Source: Mariniblastus sp.
Lineage (GTDB): Bacteria > Planctomycetota > Planctomycetia > Pirellulales > Pirellulaceae
NCBI GenBank assembly: GCA_022447605.1
Contig: JAKVBG010000015.1
Span: 62,599-95,978, forward strand
Length of the DNA: 33,380 bases
Reading direction: 5' to 3'
Made by a program: the position numbers and the translations under genes. Shown here one piece after another: positions 16,359-24,299 of the stretch. Positions within the stretch are counted from its first letter, which is position 1. The number at the start of each line of letters is the position of its first letter. The notes under the pieces were generated by a model that did no database searches, was not told the origin of the DNA, and saw only the letters and a program-made list of their open reading frames with translations.

Positions 16359-16694
16359 ATGGCAGAACTTACCATTCGTGAAGCACAGGATACGATAGAT
16401 CGCTGGATCAAGGAAATCGGGGTTCGGTACTTTTCCGAACTGACCAACCTGGCCCAACTGGTCGAAGAAGTTGGTGAATTGGCGCGAATCATGTCACGCA
16501 CCTACGGCGATCAGAGTTTCAAGGAGATAGAGCAAGGTCAATCCATTGCCGATGAATTGGCCGATGTGCTTTTCGTGGTCATTTGCCTTGCCAACCAGAC
16601 CGGTGTCGACTTGAACCAGGCTCTTCAAAAGAACTTGGAAAAGAAAACCGACCGCGACAGGGACCGCCACCGCAATAACGAGAAATTGACCTGA
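16359..16694 (+). CDS. mazG: MazG-type nucleotide pyrophosphohydrolase
   Basis: This is a 111-residue all-alpha NTP pyrophosphatase. The metal-binding pattern EExxE is Glu36-Glu37-x2-Glu40 (VEEVGELA) and the partner ExxD is Glu66-x2-Asp69 (DELADVLFV), as required for Mg2+-dependent hydrolysis of NTPs to NMP and pyrophosphate. The length fits the single-domain MazG-like (house-cleaning) subgroup rather than the two-domain E. coli MazG. The charged C-terminus (DRDRDRHRNN) is probably disordered. It is 29 bp upstream of queD on the same strand, so the two are probably co-transcribed. Confidence 0.9.
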   Translation: MAELTIREAQDTIDRWIKEIGVRYFSELTNLAQLVEEVGELARIMSRTYGDQSFKEIEQGQSIADELADVLFVVICLANQTGVDLNQALQKNLEKKTDRDRDRHRNNEKLT

Positions 16695-16723
16695 TCCTGT
16701 TCGAAGGAATCGTTGTCATCGAC

Positions 16724-17212
16724 ATGAATGTAACCATCATGAGGCAAGTCAAATTCTGTGCCGGCCACCGCTTGGTAGGTCACGAAGGAAAGTGCGCCAA
16801 TCTTCATGGCCACAATTACCTGGCACAGTTTTTTGTGCGTGGCGCCGAATTTGACAAGGTGGGTCGGGTCGTCGATTTCTCCGTGATCAACAAGCTCTTT
16901 AAGGGCTGGATCGACGAAAACTGGGATCACGGGATCCTGGTCTGGGACGAGGATGTCGAATTGCTGGACGCCCTCAACCAACTGCAACCTTCCAAGATCT
17001 ATTGCCTGCCCTACAATCCAACCGCCGAGAACATTGCCAAGTACCTATTGACCGAAGTCGGTCCCGGGCTGGTTGAAAAAATCGACGGTTACGATGTCCA
17101 ATTGTCGAAAGTCATCGTTTGGGAAACGGAAAACGCCTGCGCCGAACTCAGCCTGAATGAATCGGAATCGACCATCGCGACGCGTTTGCACTCGGGGCAC
17201 GCTGAAACGTAA
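16724..17212 (+). CDS. queD: 6-carboxytetrahydropterin synthase/6-pyruvoyl-tetrahydropterin synthase family (QueD-like)
   Basis: This is a 162-residue T-fold enzyme. The zinc ligands are His15 (CAGHRL), His28 and His30 (NLHGHNY), and the catalytic Cys24 is in the QueD-type motif Cys-x3-His-Gly-His. The Asp-His (WDHGIL) and Glu (WETENACAE) positions of the family are also present. QueD converts dihydroneopterin triphosphate to 6-carboxytetrahydropterin in queuosine/7-deazaguanine synthesis. No other queuosine gene is in the window, so a pterin-synthesis role (PTPS) is possible. Translation starts at ATG 16724. An intrinsic terminator begins at the stop codon. Confidence 0.88.
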   Translation: MNVTIMRQVKFCAGHRLVGHEGKCANLHGHNYLAQFFVRGAEFDKVGRVVDFSVINKLFKGWIDENWDHGILVWDEDVELLDALNQLQPSKIYCLPYNPTAENIAKYLLTEVGPGLVEKIDGYDVQLSKVIVWETENACAELSLNESESTIATRLHSGHAET

Positions 17213-17234
17213 CAGCCCCTGCCGGCTGTATTTT
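17212..17234 (+). terminator. Rho-independent terminator after queD
   Basis: ACAGCC (17212-17217) pairs perfectly with GGCTGT (17224-17229) around a 6-nt loop, followed by ATTTTC. It begins in the last base of the queD stop codon and ends about 20 bp before the next gene. Confidence 0.6.
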
Positions 17235-17253
17235 CGGCGGAGAACAGAGGACC

Positions 17254-18162
17254 GTGGACTGCTTTTACTCCGATACTTTTGAGCTCCCGCTGCCGGACGG
17301 CCACCGGTTCCCGATGCAAAAGTACCGACGGCTTCGTGAGGAAATCGAGCGTTCGGAACATGTCCTGGGCAAACTGCTAATCCCGCCTGCGGCCACGAAT
17401 AAACAGCTGCTGCGGGTTCACACCCAGGACTACGTGGAACGAGTGATCCAAGGTGATCTGAGCGACCTGGAACAGCGGCGGATAGGATTCCCTTGGTCGG
17501 AAAAAATGGTCGAGCGATCGCGCCGCTCGGTGGGGGCAACGATCGCTGCCGCCCGCTCGGCCTACCGAGATTCGATCGGCCTGAACCTGGCCGGGGGAAC
17601 CCACCACGCCTTTGCCGACAACGGTCAGGGGTATTGCGTTTTCAATGATGTCTGTGTGGCCATCCGCTCGTTGCAGGCCAACCAACTCGTACAAACGGCC
17701 CTGGTGGTGGACTGCGACGTTCACCAGGGCAATGGCACCAGTAGCATCGCCGCCGATGATCCCACCATCTTCACGCTGTCCATCCATTGCGAAAAAAACT
17801 ACCCTTTCAAGAAAACCAATGGCGATCTGGATATTGCGCTCCCGGCGGGCACGTCCGACGCGGCCTACCTGCACGAACTGGAAACCCAACTGGCCGAACT
17901 GCTCGACCAGTGGAATCCGGATATGGTTTTCTACCTGGCCGGCGCAGACCCGTATGAAGGTGATCGTCTGGGCCTGTTGGAGCTCTCCAAAGAGGGGTTG
18001 CGCAGGCGCGACGCCTGGGTCATTTCAAACTGCCGTAAGCGAGAGATACCGATCGCCATTTGCATGGCCGGGGGCTACGCAGACGAGGTCGAGGATATCG
18101 TCGATATCCACTTCGCCACGGTCGAGACGGCTTACCAGCAGTGGCGGCGAGCATCCGACTGA
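17254..18162 (+). CDS. Histone deacetylase-family (class I/II-like, AcuC-type) deacetylase
   Basis: This is a 302-residue arginase/deacetylase-fold protein. It has the paired histidines His117-His118 (GGTHHAF), zinc ligands Asp155 and His157 (DCDVHQGNG) and Asp232 (GADPYEGDRLG), and the MAGGY block carrying the catalytic tyrosine. All metal and proton-relay residues are present, so it should hydrolyse an acetylated amine, either an acetyl-lysine protein or a small polyamine-like substrate. The start is GTG 17254, with an AGAGG Shine-Dalgarno about 5 nt upstream. It is separated from queD by a terminator, so a functional link is not implied. Confidence 0.88.
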   Translation: MDCFYSDTFELPLPDGHRFPMQKYRRLREEIERSEHVLGKLLIPPAATNKQLLRVHTQDYVERVIQGDLSDLEQRRIGFPWSEKMVERSRRSVGATIAAARSAYRDSIGLNLAGGTHHAFADNGQGYCVFNDVCVAIRSLQANQLVQTALVVDCDVHQGNGTSSIAADDPTIFTLSIHCEKNYPFKKTNGDLDIALPAGTSDAAYLHELETQLAELLDQWNPDMVFYLAGADPYEGDRLGLLELSKEGLRRRDAWVISNCRKREIPIAICMAGGYADEVEDIVDIHFATVETAYQQWRRASD

Positions 18163-18268
18163 AACGCTGGTGGCCGCAGGGCTCTGGGCCCTACATAACC
18201 GAGTCCAAGACTGGCAGGAAAAATCTGTCTTTCCGGCCCACTCTCCTCCCGGTGTTGCCAAGAACTCC

Positions 18269-18274
18269 TATAAT
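18269..18274 (+). promoter_or_regulatory. Candidate -10 element upstream of the Nudix-like gene
   Basis: A perfect TATAAT lies 54 bp before the ATG at 18328, in an otherwise empty intergenic stretch. No good -35 is found at 16-18 bp, so this is tentative. Confidence 0.3.
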
Positions 18275-18327
18275 TACAAGTAGATCAGGGAGATCATTTG
18301 AATCGCAGACGAGACAGGAGAGAGCTG

Positions 18328-18948
18328 ATGTCCACGGTACAAGTAGAACAGGTCATGGTGGTCCCGACCGAGTTATTTCACGCCTGTGGTTATTTCCAGG
18401 GGTTCTGCCGGGAGACAGAGAAATACCTGGACAAGCTATTGGATCCAGAGCAGACCCAGTACCTGCCGCGGGACAAGATGGAAATGGATCCGTCCTTCAA
18501 ACAGCTGAATCCCTATTGTCTTTTTCAATACACCGACCCCCAGGGAGCGGTCCACCTTTTCCGTTACACGCGCGGCAAAGGGCAGGGCGAATCCCGTCTG
18601 CACAGCAAGGGGAGCATCGGGATCGGTGGCCATATTTCATCGCTGGACGCGACCGAGTCGTCACCGTACCGCGAGGGGATGCGGCGCGAATTGGAGGAAG
18701 AGGTCGATATCGCCTGTGAATATTCCGAATCATGTGTCGGTTTACTCAATGACGATGAGAACGAGGTGGGGAAAGTTCACCTGGGAGTGGTTCACCTATT
18801 CGAGTGCCAGCAACCAAACATCAGCGCCAGGGAGACCGAAATTGCCAATGCCGGTTTCCAGCCGGTCGCGGAGATCATGGCCGAGCTCGAGTATTACGAA
18901 ACCTGGTCACAGATCTGCCTGCAGGCGTTATTTGGAGAAAACCACTGA
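18328..18948 (+). CDS. Nudix-like hydrolase, divergent Nudix box
   Basis: The start is ATG 18328 with a strong AGGAG Shine-Dalgarno (18316-18320), giving 206 residues; the open frame further upstream has only a TTG. The region GSIGIGGHISSLD (95-107) followed by REGMRRELEEEVDI (115-128) corresponds to the Nudix box, with the metal-binding helix RELEEEV intact. The Gly-to-helix spacing is longer than canonical, and the last Gly of REUxEExGU is Asp127. Nudix enzymes hydrolyse nucleoside diphosphate-linked compounds, but the substrate here is unknown. A TATAAT sequence lies upstream. It is followed by 234 bp without a gene. Confidence 0.75.
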   Translation: MSTVQVEQVMVVPTELFHACGYFQGFCRETEKYLDKLLDPEQTQYLPRDKMEMDPSFKQLNPYCLFQYTDPQGAVHLFRYTRGKGQGESRLHSKGSIGIGGHISSLDATESSPYREGMRRELEEEVDIACEYSESCVGLLNDDENEVGKVHLGVVHLFECQQPNISARETEIANAGFQPVAEIMAELEYYETWSQICLQALFGENH

Positions 18949-19182
18949 GTGGAAATTGGTTTCCAGCAAAACCGATGGGGAAACATTAAGGCTACGGCAG
19001 GCGGACATGCAGTGTCCATTGGACCAATCAGGACGGGAGATCTTGTCGAAAAACGAGTAAATTCATCAGGATTTGGACCGACAGCGGGCAATCGCTCTGG
19101 ACATTTAAACTCCTGTTACAAAAAATGACGATAACCAATTCATATTACAGCAGCGCAATTCTCTACTGGAGCGAAAACAATC

Positions 19183-19515
19183 ATGAGTGTGACCATCACC
19201 GAAAAGGCCGCCAAGGAAATTCAACGGTTCCTCGAGGAAGGTGACTACGACGAAAACGCCGTTCTGCGGGTCGGTGTCAGCGGCGGTGGTTGTAGCGGGT
19301 TCAATTACAGCCTGAACATTTCCTCCGATTACGACCAAACAAATGACAACAAGTCGTCCCAGCATGGCGTGGACGTGGTCGTCGACAAAAAGAGCTCCCT
19401 GTTCCTGGAGGGTACCACGGTCGATTACTACGAAGGCTTGGAGCAGCGAGGGTTCCAGTTCCACAATCCGAATGCCAAAAAAACCTGTGGCTGTGGAAGC
19501 TCGTTCAGCGTCTGA
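19183..19515 (+). CDS. A-type iron-sulfur carrier, HesB/IscA family
   Basis: This 110-residue protein has the three conserved cysteines of A-type carriers: Cys37 (GGGCSGFNY) and the C-terminal pair Cys102 and Cys104 (TCGCGSSF). It would receive and hand on Fe-S clusters to apo-proteins in the cytosol. It is not next to isc, suf or nif genes, so its specific subtype (IscA, SufA, ErpA) is not decided. A strong hairpin terminator follows. Confidence 0.92.
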   Translation: MSVTITEKAAKEIQRFLEEGDYDENAVLRVGVSGGGCSGFNYSLNISSDYDQTNDNKSSQHGVDVVVDKKSSLFLEGTTVDYYEGLEQRGFQFHNPNAKKTCGCGSSFSV

Positions 19516-19545
19516 CCATCGCCTCAGACACGGTTTTGAATCCAA

Positions 19546-19574
19546 AGCGGCTTCGCGCTCCGAAGCCGCTATTT
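19546..19574. terminator. Strong bidirectional terminator between convergent genes
   Basis: AGCGGCTTCG (19546-19555) pairs perfectly with CGAAGCCGCT (19561-19570) around a 5-nt loop, then ATTTTC follows. It lies 30 bp after the Fe-S carrier stop and just before the stop of the minus-strand epimerase, so it can serve both. Confidence 0.8.
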
Positions 19575-20507
19575 TCATGCGCCCACTTCGGAAGCGGCCC
19601 CCTCCTGACCGGAGCGAATTCGGTCGATCATCTCCTGCAAGGTTAATCGCAAGTGGTCGGTGTTGAATTCCATTCCCAATGCGCGGATTTTACCCGTCTC
19701 AATCTGATTGACCGGCTGCTTTCGCTCTCCCTCGATCCGGCTCGAACTGCCGCTTAATTCGACCGCCAGATCGGCGACCTCGCGGCGCGAGATATACCGT
19801 TCATAACAGGCATACGATTGGCCTCGAGTCCCCCGGGCTTCGAGCAACAGGCCCACCGCCCGAGCCACATCGGCGGCGTGCACCTCTTTGCCACCTCCCT
19901 GGACCTGAACATCCTGACCCTCGACAATTTGCCGCACCAGTTCAAACCACTTGCTCCCTTCGAGCGGGTGGTTGATTCCATACACGCCAGTCGGTCTCAC
20001 TGCACAGATTGGAAATTGGAGACCGAGGCCGTAACTGTGCACGAATTTTTCGATGGCCGCCTTGTGGGCTCCATAGTGGGTCATGGGCCAAAGCGGGTGC
20101 GACTCGTCCAGGGGACGATCCGTAAGAATCTGTTCATGAACGGCGCAGGTTGACAGGTAGACGAAACGTTTGACGTCCGCCTGCCGGCCTGCCTCGATCA
20201 GCTCCAGTGTCCCCAGGATATTGACTCGGGCGAATTCAACCACATCCCCCTCGGCGCCACGGAACCCGGTACCTGGTCGCCACAAGGCGGAATGGACAAC
20301 CGCCTCACAACCCGACACCAGCCGCTCAGCCGCATGCGGCTCCTGCAGCCCACCCGGCACCCACTTAATAGCATGGTTGATCGATTCGAAACCGGTCCGG
20401 TCAGATTCCTCCCGATACCAACCATTCAGCTGATGGCCCTGCTCCACCAGGTGGTGGGCAATGTACCTGCCAATAAACCCGGTTGCGCCGGTCAATGCGA
20501 CTCTCAT
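19575..20507 (-). CDS. NAD-dependent epimerase/dehydratase-family protein (extended SDR)
   Basis: This 310-residue extended SDR has Rossmann motif G7-A-T-G10-F-I-G13 and catalytic Ser119/Thr120, Tyr145 and Lys149 (YGAHK). The substrate domain (about 165-300) is not diagnostic, so the substrate (nucleotide sugar, sterol-like or flavonoid-like) is unknown. It is convergent with the Fe-S carrier and divergent from the GNAT gene across 150 bp. The ATG start has the expected short N-terminus before the Rossmann fold. Confidence 0.85.
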   Translation of the reverse strand: MRVALTGATGFIGRYIAHHLVEQGHQLNGWYREESDRTGFESINHAIKWVPGGLQEPHAAERLVSGCEAVVHSALWRPGTGFRGAEGDVVEFARVNILGTLELIEAGRQADVKRFVYLSTCAVHEQILTDRPLDESHPLWPMTHYGAHKAAIEKFVHSYGLGLQFPICAVRPTGVYGINHPLEGSKWFELVRQIVEGQDVQVQGGGKEVHAADVARAVGLLLEARGTRGQSYACYERYISRREVADLAVELSGSSSRIEGERKQPVNQIETGKIRALGMEFNTDHLRLTLQEMIDRIRSGQEGAASEVGA

Positions 20508-20657
20508 TCCTGGTTCCCCTTTTGCGGATATTCAAATCTGGCCTGCAGGCTTCAAATTCACCTCCAAACAGGGTTCAATACGGTTCCTGCAAAACTGTAC
20601 GGCCCCTGCGTAACGGCGGGTAACTGTTTTGCGCACCGCCTGCACCGACAAGATTAT

Positions 20658-21194
20658 ATGAACCAGACCTACACAACGCGACTTGCCAATCACCACGATC
20701 AGCCAGCCATCATCGATCTGATTGACCAGGTTTACCAGGAATACGGTGATCGCATCTGCCTGTCCGGCGCCGATCAGGACCTGCTCGACCTGCAAACGAC
20801 CTATTTCGATCAGAACGGGGCGTTCTGGGTGATGGAGGACGACCAGGGGCGGGTCGTGGGGACCCATGCCGCCAAGCCGATTGAGCGGTCTCTTGGCGGT
20901 GACCCGGCCGATGGCTCGCTTTGCACGTTCCGCCGTCTCTACCTGGAAGCCGACTTGCGAGGCGGCCAACTCGGCACCGAACTGATGGACTTGACCATCG
21001 ATTGGGCAAGGGAAAACGGCTACGATCGGGTCGAGTTCTGGTCCGACACCCGTTTCTCGCGGGCCCACCAGTTTTTTGCCAAGTTCGGCTTCCGGAACAC
21101 CGGGCGAACCCGGGAGATGGACGACGGGGTCGCACCCTATAGTGAATACCTGTTCTTCCTGGAACTGCAGGAAACAGAAAAGGCCGGGGATTGA
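20658..21194 (+). CDS. GNAT-family N-acetyltransferase
   Basis: This is a 178-residue GNAT protein from ATG 20658. The open frame extends upstream, but that part overlaps the divergent epimerase. The acetyl-CoA motif A is in RRLYLEADLRGGQLGTELMD (about 92-111), with the R/Q-x-x-G-x-G/A-like RGGQLG. The C-terminal half contains ARENGYDRVEFWSDTRF and FFAKFGFRNTGR, typical of the family. It would acetylate a small molecule or protein N-terminus; the substrate is unknown. Its stop codon lies in the loop of the terminator at 21180-21203. Confidence 0.85.
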   Translation: MNQTYTTRLANHHDQPAIIDLIDQVYQEYGDRICLSGADQDLLDLQTTYFDQNGAFWVMEDDQGRVVGTHAAKPIERSLGGDPADGSLCTFRRLYLEADLRGGQLGTELMDLTIDWARENGYDRVEFWSDTRFSRAHQFFAKFGFRNTGRTREMDDGVAPYSEYLFFLELQETEKAGD

Positions 21195-21203
21195 CCCGGC
21201 CTT
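21180..21203. terminator. Terminator hairpin overlapping the GNAT stop, serving the convergent FKBP gene
   Basis: AAGGCCGGG (21180-21188) pairs perfectly with CCCGGCCTT (21195-21203) around the loop GATTGA, which holds the GNAT TGA stop. On the minus strand the hairpin is followed by TTCTGTTTC, a U-rich tail, so it mainly terminates the leftward FKBP transcript. Confidence 0.7.
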
Positions 21204-21226
21204 GTGTGGTGATTCTTGACAATCGG

Positions 21227-21985
21227 TTACTTGACGATTTCCAGCAAGTCAATTTCAAACACCAAGGTTTTGTTGGGCGGGAAACCTGGGGGCGGGTTCA
21301 TGCCGTAAGCCTTGTCCCCGCGGATGACCACCTGCGCTTTTTCTCCCACCTTCATGTTCTGCAGGGCAGTTGAAAAACCACCGACAAAATTACTGACACC
21401 CAGGACCAGCGGCTCCCCTTTCGATTCATCGAACACCGTGCCATCGGTAAAGGTCCCCTTGTAATTGATTTTCACCTTGTCCGTCTTGGTCGGTACGGCA
21501 CCCTCACCCGCTTTCATCACTTTCTTGTGAATCCCGTCTTCCAGCATTTTGGCGTCCGCCTGAGCCGCGTATTTCTCGATATACGCTTGTCCCTCGGCCA
21601 GGTTATCCTCGGCCAATTTGGCCTGCATTTCCATCTGTTTCTTCTGCATTTCGATCTGCTTTTTCTGGACCATTGCCTGGACCGCCTGCATGACCGAGTC
21701 AATCTCTTCCGCCGCCATCGGCATTTCCTCACCCTTCATCGCCAGCTGGATCCCTTTCATCAGGGACTCCTGATCAACCTCCAGCCCGTTACTCTGCAGG
21801 TTCTTGATGAAATTGTAGCCCAACAAAAAACTCGCTTTTTGCATGGTACTCTTCTCGTCAGGTGCGGCCGGTGCTTCAGCGGCGGGTTTTTCCGTGGCGG
21901 GTGGAGTCGTTTCGGTCTCCTGGCCAGACAGAATCGTGGCAGGCAAACAGACCAGGGCGACCGCGAAGAATCGGATGAAGTGCAT
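21227..21985 (-). CDS. Exported FKBP-type peptidyl-prolyl isomerase
   Basis: This 252-residue protein has a signal peptide (about 1-20, MHFIRFFAVALVCLPATILSG without a lipobox), then a Pro/Ala/Glu-rich linker (22-45). Next comes an FkpA-like helical dimerisation region (about 46-145, rich in Gln/Lys/Met), and then the FKBP domain (about 148-252). The FKBP pocket residues Tyr175, Phe185, Asp186 and Tyr227 are recognisable. It would accelerate prolyl isomerisation and help folding in the periplasm or paryphoplasm-like space. The length and layout match FkpA/Mip-type proteins. Confidence 0.9.
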   Translation of the reverse strand: MHFIRFFAVALVCLPATILSGQETETTPPATEKPAAEAPAAPDEKSTMQKASFLLGYNFIKNLQSNGLEVDQESLMKGIQLAMKGEEMPMAAEEIDSVMQAVQAMVQKKQIEMQKKQMEMQAKLAEDNLAEGQAYIEKYAAQADAKMLEDGIHKKVMKAGEGAVPTKTDKVKINYKGTFTDGTVFDESKGEPLVLGVSNFVGGFSTALQNMKVGEKAQVVIRGDKAYGMNPPPGFPPNKTLVFEIDLLEIVK

Positions 21986-22149
21986 GGGGGAAACTTTCTT
22001 TTCAGGGTACGGGATGAAGACCGCACTGTGTCTACCAGGAACGCCCGGAAAGGGACGGCGGCGGCAAGCAGTTGGCCAAACCGGGAATTATACGCGTGCT
22101 ACAGGCGGGTCAAAACTACAAAACACCGATCGCGCCACGATTTTGCCGA

Positions 22150-23283
22150 CTATTCCGCACCGACCTGAGTGATCAGGTAAATCGCGAAGGTTGCCAACCA
22201 ATGCTCACCTTCATAGCTCCCACTGAAAACATACCGGAAACCCATATCGGCATGCTGGTTGGCCGAATCGAGTATCAATGCCCGCCGGGCGTCACCCGGA
22301 GGCAGGACCGAAGCGATGCCCTGGAAGCACCAGGCGCGGGAGAGGTCGAGACCGGCCAAGTGGACAATTTTCCCATCCGTCACGTCGCTCACCTCCACCG
22401 GTACCAGGAGGTTGCCCCCATCCCCCGTTTTCAACCCGGGCAGGAAGCGGTCAAACCACTGTTGAAATTCCTCCTTCGGCAAGACCCGACGCATCAGGTC
22501 CGCTTCGTTCAAACCGGATGAAAAGAAATCCTGCCCCGAGGGCTCATAGCGGGCCGGATAATCCGTATCCGCCAGGTAAAACTCTCTGGACCGCCGGATA
22601 ATCAAAGACTCCAAATCACGATTACCGACGCCGCGGGCATAATCAAGTGTTTGCCCCAAAGCAAAACCACTGTCAGGATGAACGCCCGTGCGGATCGGGA
22701 AACTCAACAAGGGCAGGTAATCCATCGTCCGCTGAACAATCACGTTTTCCAATGGTCTGAGGTTTTCCCGCCACTGCTTTCCCTGGGCATCGTCCCACTG
22801 TTCCAGCTCCAGCACCAGCCTCAGCAGCCAGGCCCAACCGTACATCCGCTCAAAACTCTTGTTCTGCTTCTCCTCGAAATAGGCAACTTCTCCCTCAATG
22901 TTCTCTGCCGTCAGGCTCTCGGCGAGTTGCTTCCTGATTTCCTGCTGCAAACTGTTATCCGGATATTCCTTCAGCAGCCGAACCAACATCCAGTGGCCAT
23001 GCACGCTACTGTGCCAATCGAAACAGCCAAAGAAAGCGGGATGCATTTCCCGCGGAGACTGAACCGACTCGACCCCGGCCATTACGTTGGATGGCTTGTT
23101 CGGGTATTCGGTCGGGATCCCCTTCAATGCCAGGCGGGCAAACGCCGCAACCTGGGCATCCGTCATTCGATCGCCCAACCGGGGCAACTGGGTATCCGAC
23201 AGCCCCTTATCTTGAGCACTCGAAAATCCCATGGTCAACTCGGCAAACAGGAATCCAACCAGACAGAGCGTGCGAGCAGGCAC
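22150..23283 (-). CDS. Exported DUF2891-family protein
   Basis: The family is recognised by FFGCFDWHSSVHGHWMLVRLL and RMYGWAWLLRL, the conserved aromatic-rich blocks of DUF2891, and by GLDLSRAWCFQGIA near the C-terminus. These helical (alpha/alpha-barrel-like) proteins have no established function. The start chosen is GTG 23283, which has an AAGGGAG Shine-Dalgarno 5-6 nt upstream and gives a signal peptide (PARTLCLVGFLFAELTMGFSSA). An in-frame ATG at 23319 would add 12 residues and bury the signal sequence. It stands alone, with no operon partner. Confidence 0.8.
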   Translation of the reverse strand: MPARTLCLVGFLFAELTMGFSSAQDKGLSDTQLPRLGDRMTDAQVAAFARLALKGIPTEYPNKPSNVMAGVESVQSPREMHPAFFGCFDWHSSVHGHWMLVRLLKEYPDNSLQQEIRKQLAESLTAENIEGEVAYFEEKQNKSFERMYGWAWLLRLVLELEQWDDAQGKQWRENLRPLENVIVQRTMDYLPLLSFPIRTGVHPDSGFALGQTLDYARGVGNRDLESLIIRRSREFYLADTDYPARYEPSGQDFFSSGLNEADLMRRVLPKEEFQQWFDRFLPGLKTGDGGNLLVPVEVSDVTDGKIVHLAGLDLSRAWCFQGIASVLPPGDARRALILDSANQHADMGFRYVFSGSYEGEHWLATFAIYLITQVGAE

Positions 23284-23417
23284 AGGCCACTCCCTTACAA
23301 ATAGAACCAACCGCGACACGTAGCATCGTCAACGAATGATACCAGAAGGAAGAAGCGAAACACCATCCCCGCACCGCGGAAACAAGACCGAATCGACTTT
23401 ACCCGCAAAAGATGGCT

Positions 23418-24110
23418 CTAACGGCCTTCCAGGATCTGCTCCAGGTGACCAATCTGGCCCCGCAGGTTTTCCAGGTCCGGGTTGATGAAGATGGCCATCC
23501 GGAAACAGTCCAGCGCAGAGACTGGATCATCCAGTTGCAGGCAGCAATGGCCCATGCCAATCGCCGCCGGGAAGTGGAACGGATTGATGGCAAGAGTCGC
23601 CCGGCAGTCGTCGATTGCGAACTGGTATTCTCCTTGATTGCAAAAGGCAATCGCCCGCTGATTCCAAGCCTCACCCAGTCGTTCATCGTGGCGGATCAGG
23701 CGAGTCGCATCGGTGATGACCTGGTCGTATTGCGATACCGAGTTAAACCATTCGAGGCGTGAAATCAGGATGCGCTGACCACCGACTGCCTGCCGCAGCC
23801 AGATTTGACGAATATTGTGATCGGCCAGCATCCGCACAGCCCGATCCGGGTCGGACAAGGCCCGCCCCATCGTTTCGTTTTGCTCAAAATCACCCAGAAA
23901 TCCGACCGCCAGGACGGCGGCTCGACGAGTCAGGCGGCGACCAAACCGGGCCAGATATTCCAACGTTTCCATCGTGTAACTCTCGGAAACTTGCTGGATA
24001 AAACGAGCGCGGTCTTCGTCGTTCAGGAATTGCTGGTAGTATCTATCCAGCTTCGAATACCGGACTTTTCTTTCCGATATCGATGGTCCCGGTATGAATG
24101 GTCCCGACAT
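23418..24110 (-). CDS. HEAT-like/TPR repeat protein
   Basis: This 230-residue cytosolic protein has an N-terminal segment, HEAT-like helices (about 60-110, LTRRAAVLAVGFLGDFEQNETMGRALSDPDRAVRMLADHNI) and at least two TPR units (about 140-225). The TPRs include GEAWNQRAIAFCNQGEYQFAIDDCRATLAINP and the next repeat, which reads AAIGMGHCCLQLDDPVSALDCFRMAIFINP. Such repeats mediate protein-protein binding and there is no catalytic motif. No partner is indicated by the neighbours. Confidence 0.8.
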   Translation of the reverse strand: MSGPFIPGPSISERKVRYSKLDRYYQQFLNDEDRARFIQQVSESYTMETLEYLARFGRRLTRRAAVLAVGFLGDFEQNETMGRALSDPDRAVRMLADHNIRQIWLRQAVGGQRILISRLEWFNSVSQYDQVITDATRLIRHDERLGEAWNQRAIAFCNQGEYQFAIDDCRATLAINPFHFPAAIGMGHCCLQLDDPVSALDCFRMAIFINPDLENLRGQIGHLEQILEGR

Positions 24111-24299
24111 AAGATTGACTACCTGCTCGTTAAATGTTCAAAGACGACGAAGTCGTGGAATTAAAGACCTATAATAATTTGGTGACATACCGGGAACAAC
24201 GAATCGCCCGGCGATTATCGCCTGAAATAGCAAGTTTTACCACCAGGATCGGCCAAGCAACGCAAACCTTAACGAATATAACGATTGGGTGAATAGATT

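Noticed and set aside
18949..19182. Hairpins TGGAAA-TTGG-TTTCCA (18950-18965) and GGACA-N5-TGTCC (19003-19017) as regulatory elements
   Set aside because: Both are short, lack a T-run or any recognisable neighbouring signal, and could arise by chance; no gene is seen in this stretch.
20292..20657. Upstream extension of the GNAT frame
   Set aside because: It overlaps the divergent epimerase gene, and the family fold begins at ATG 20658.
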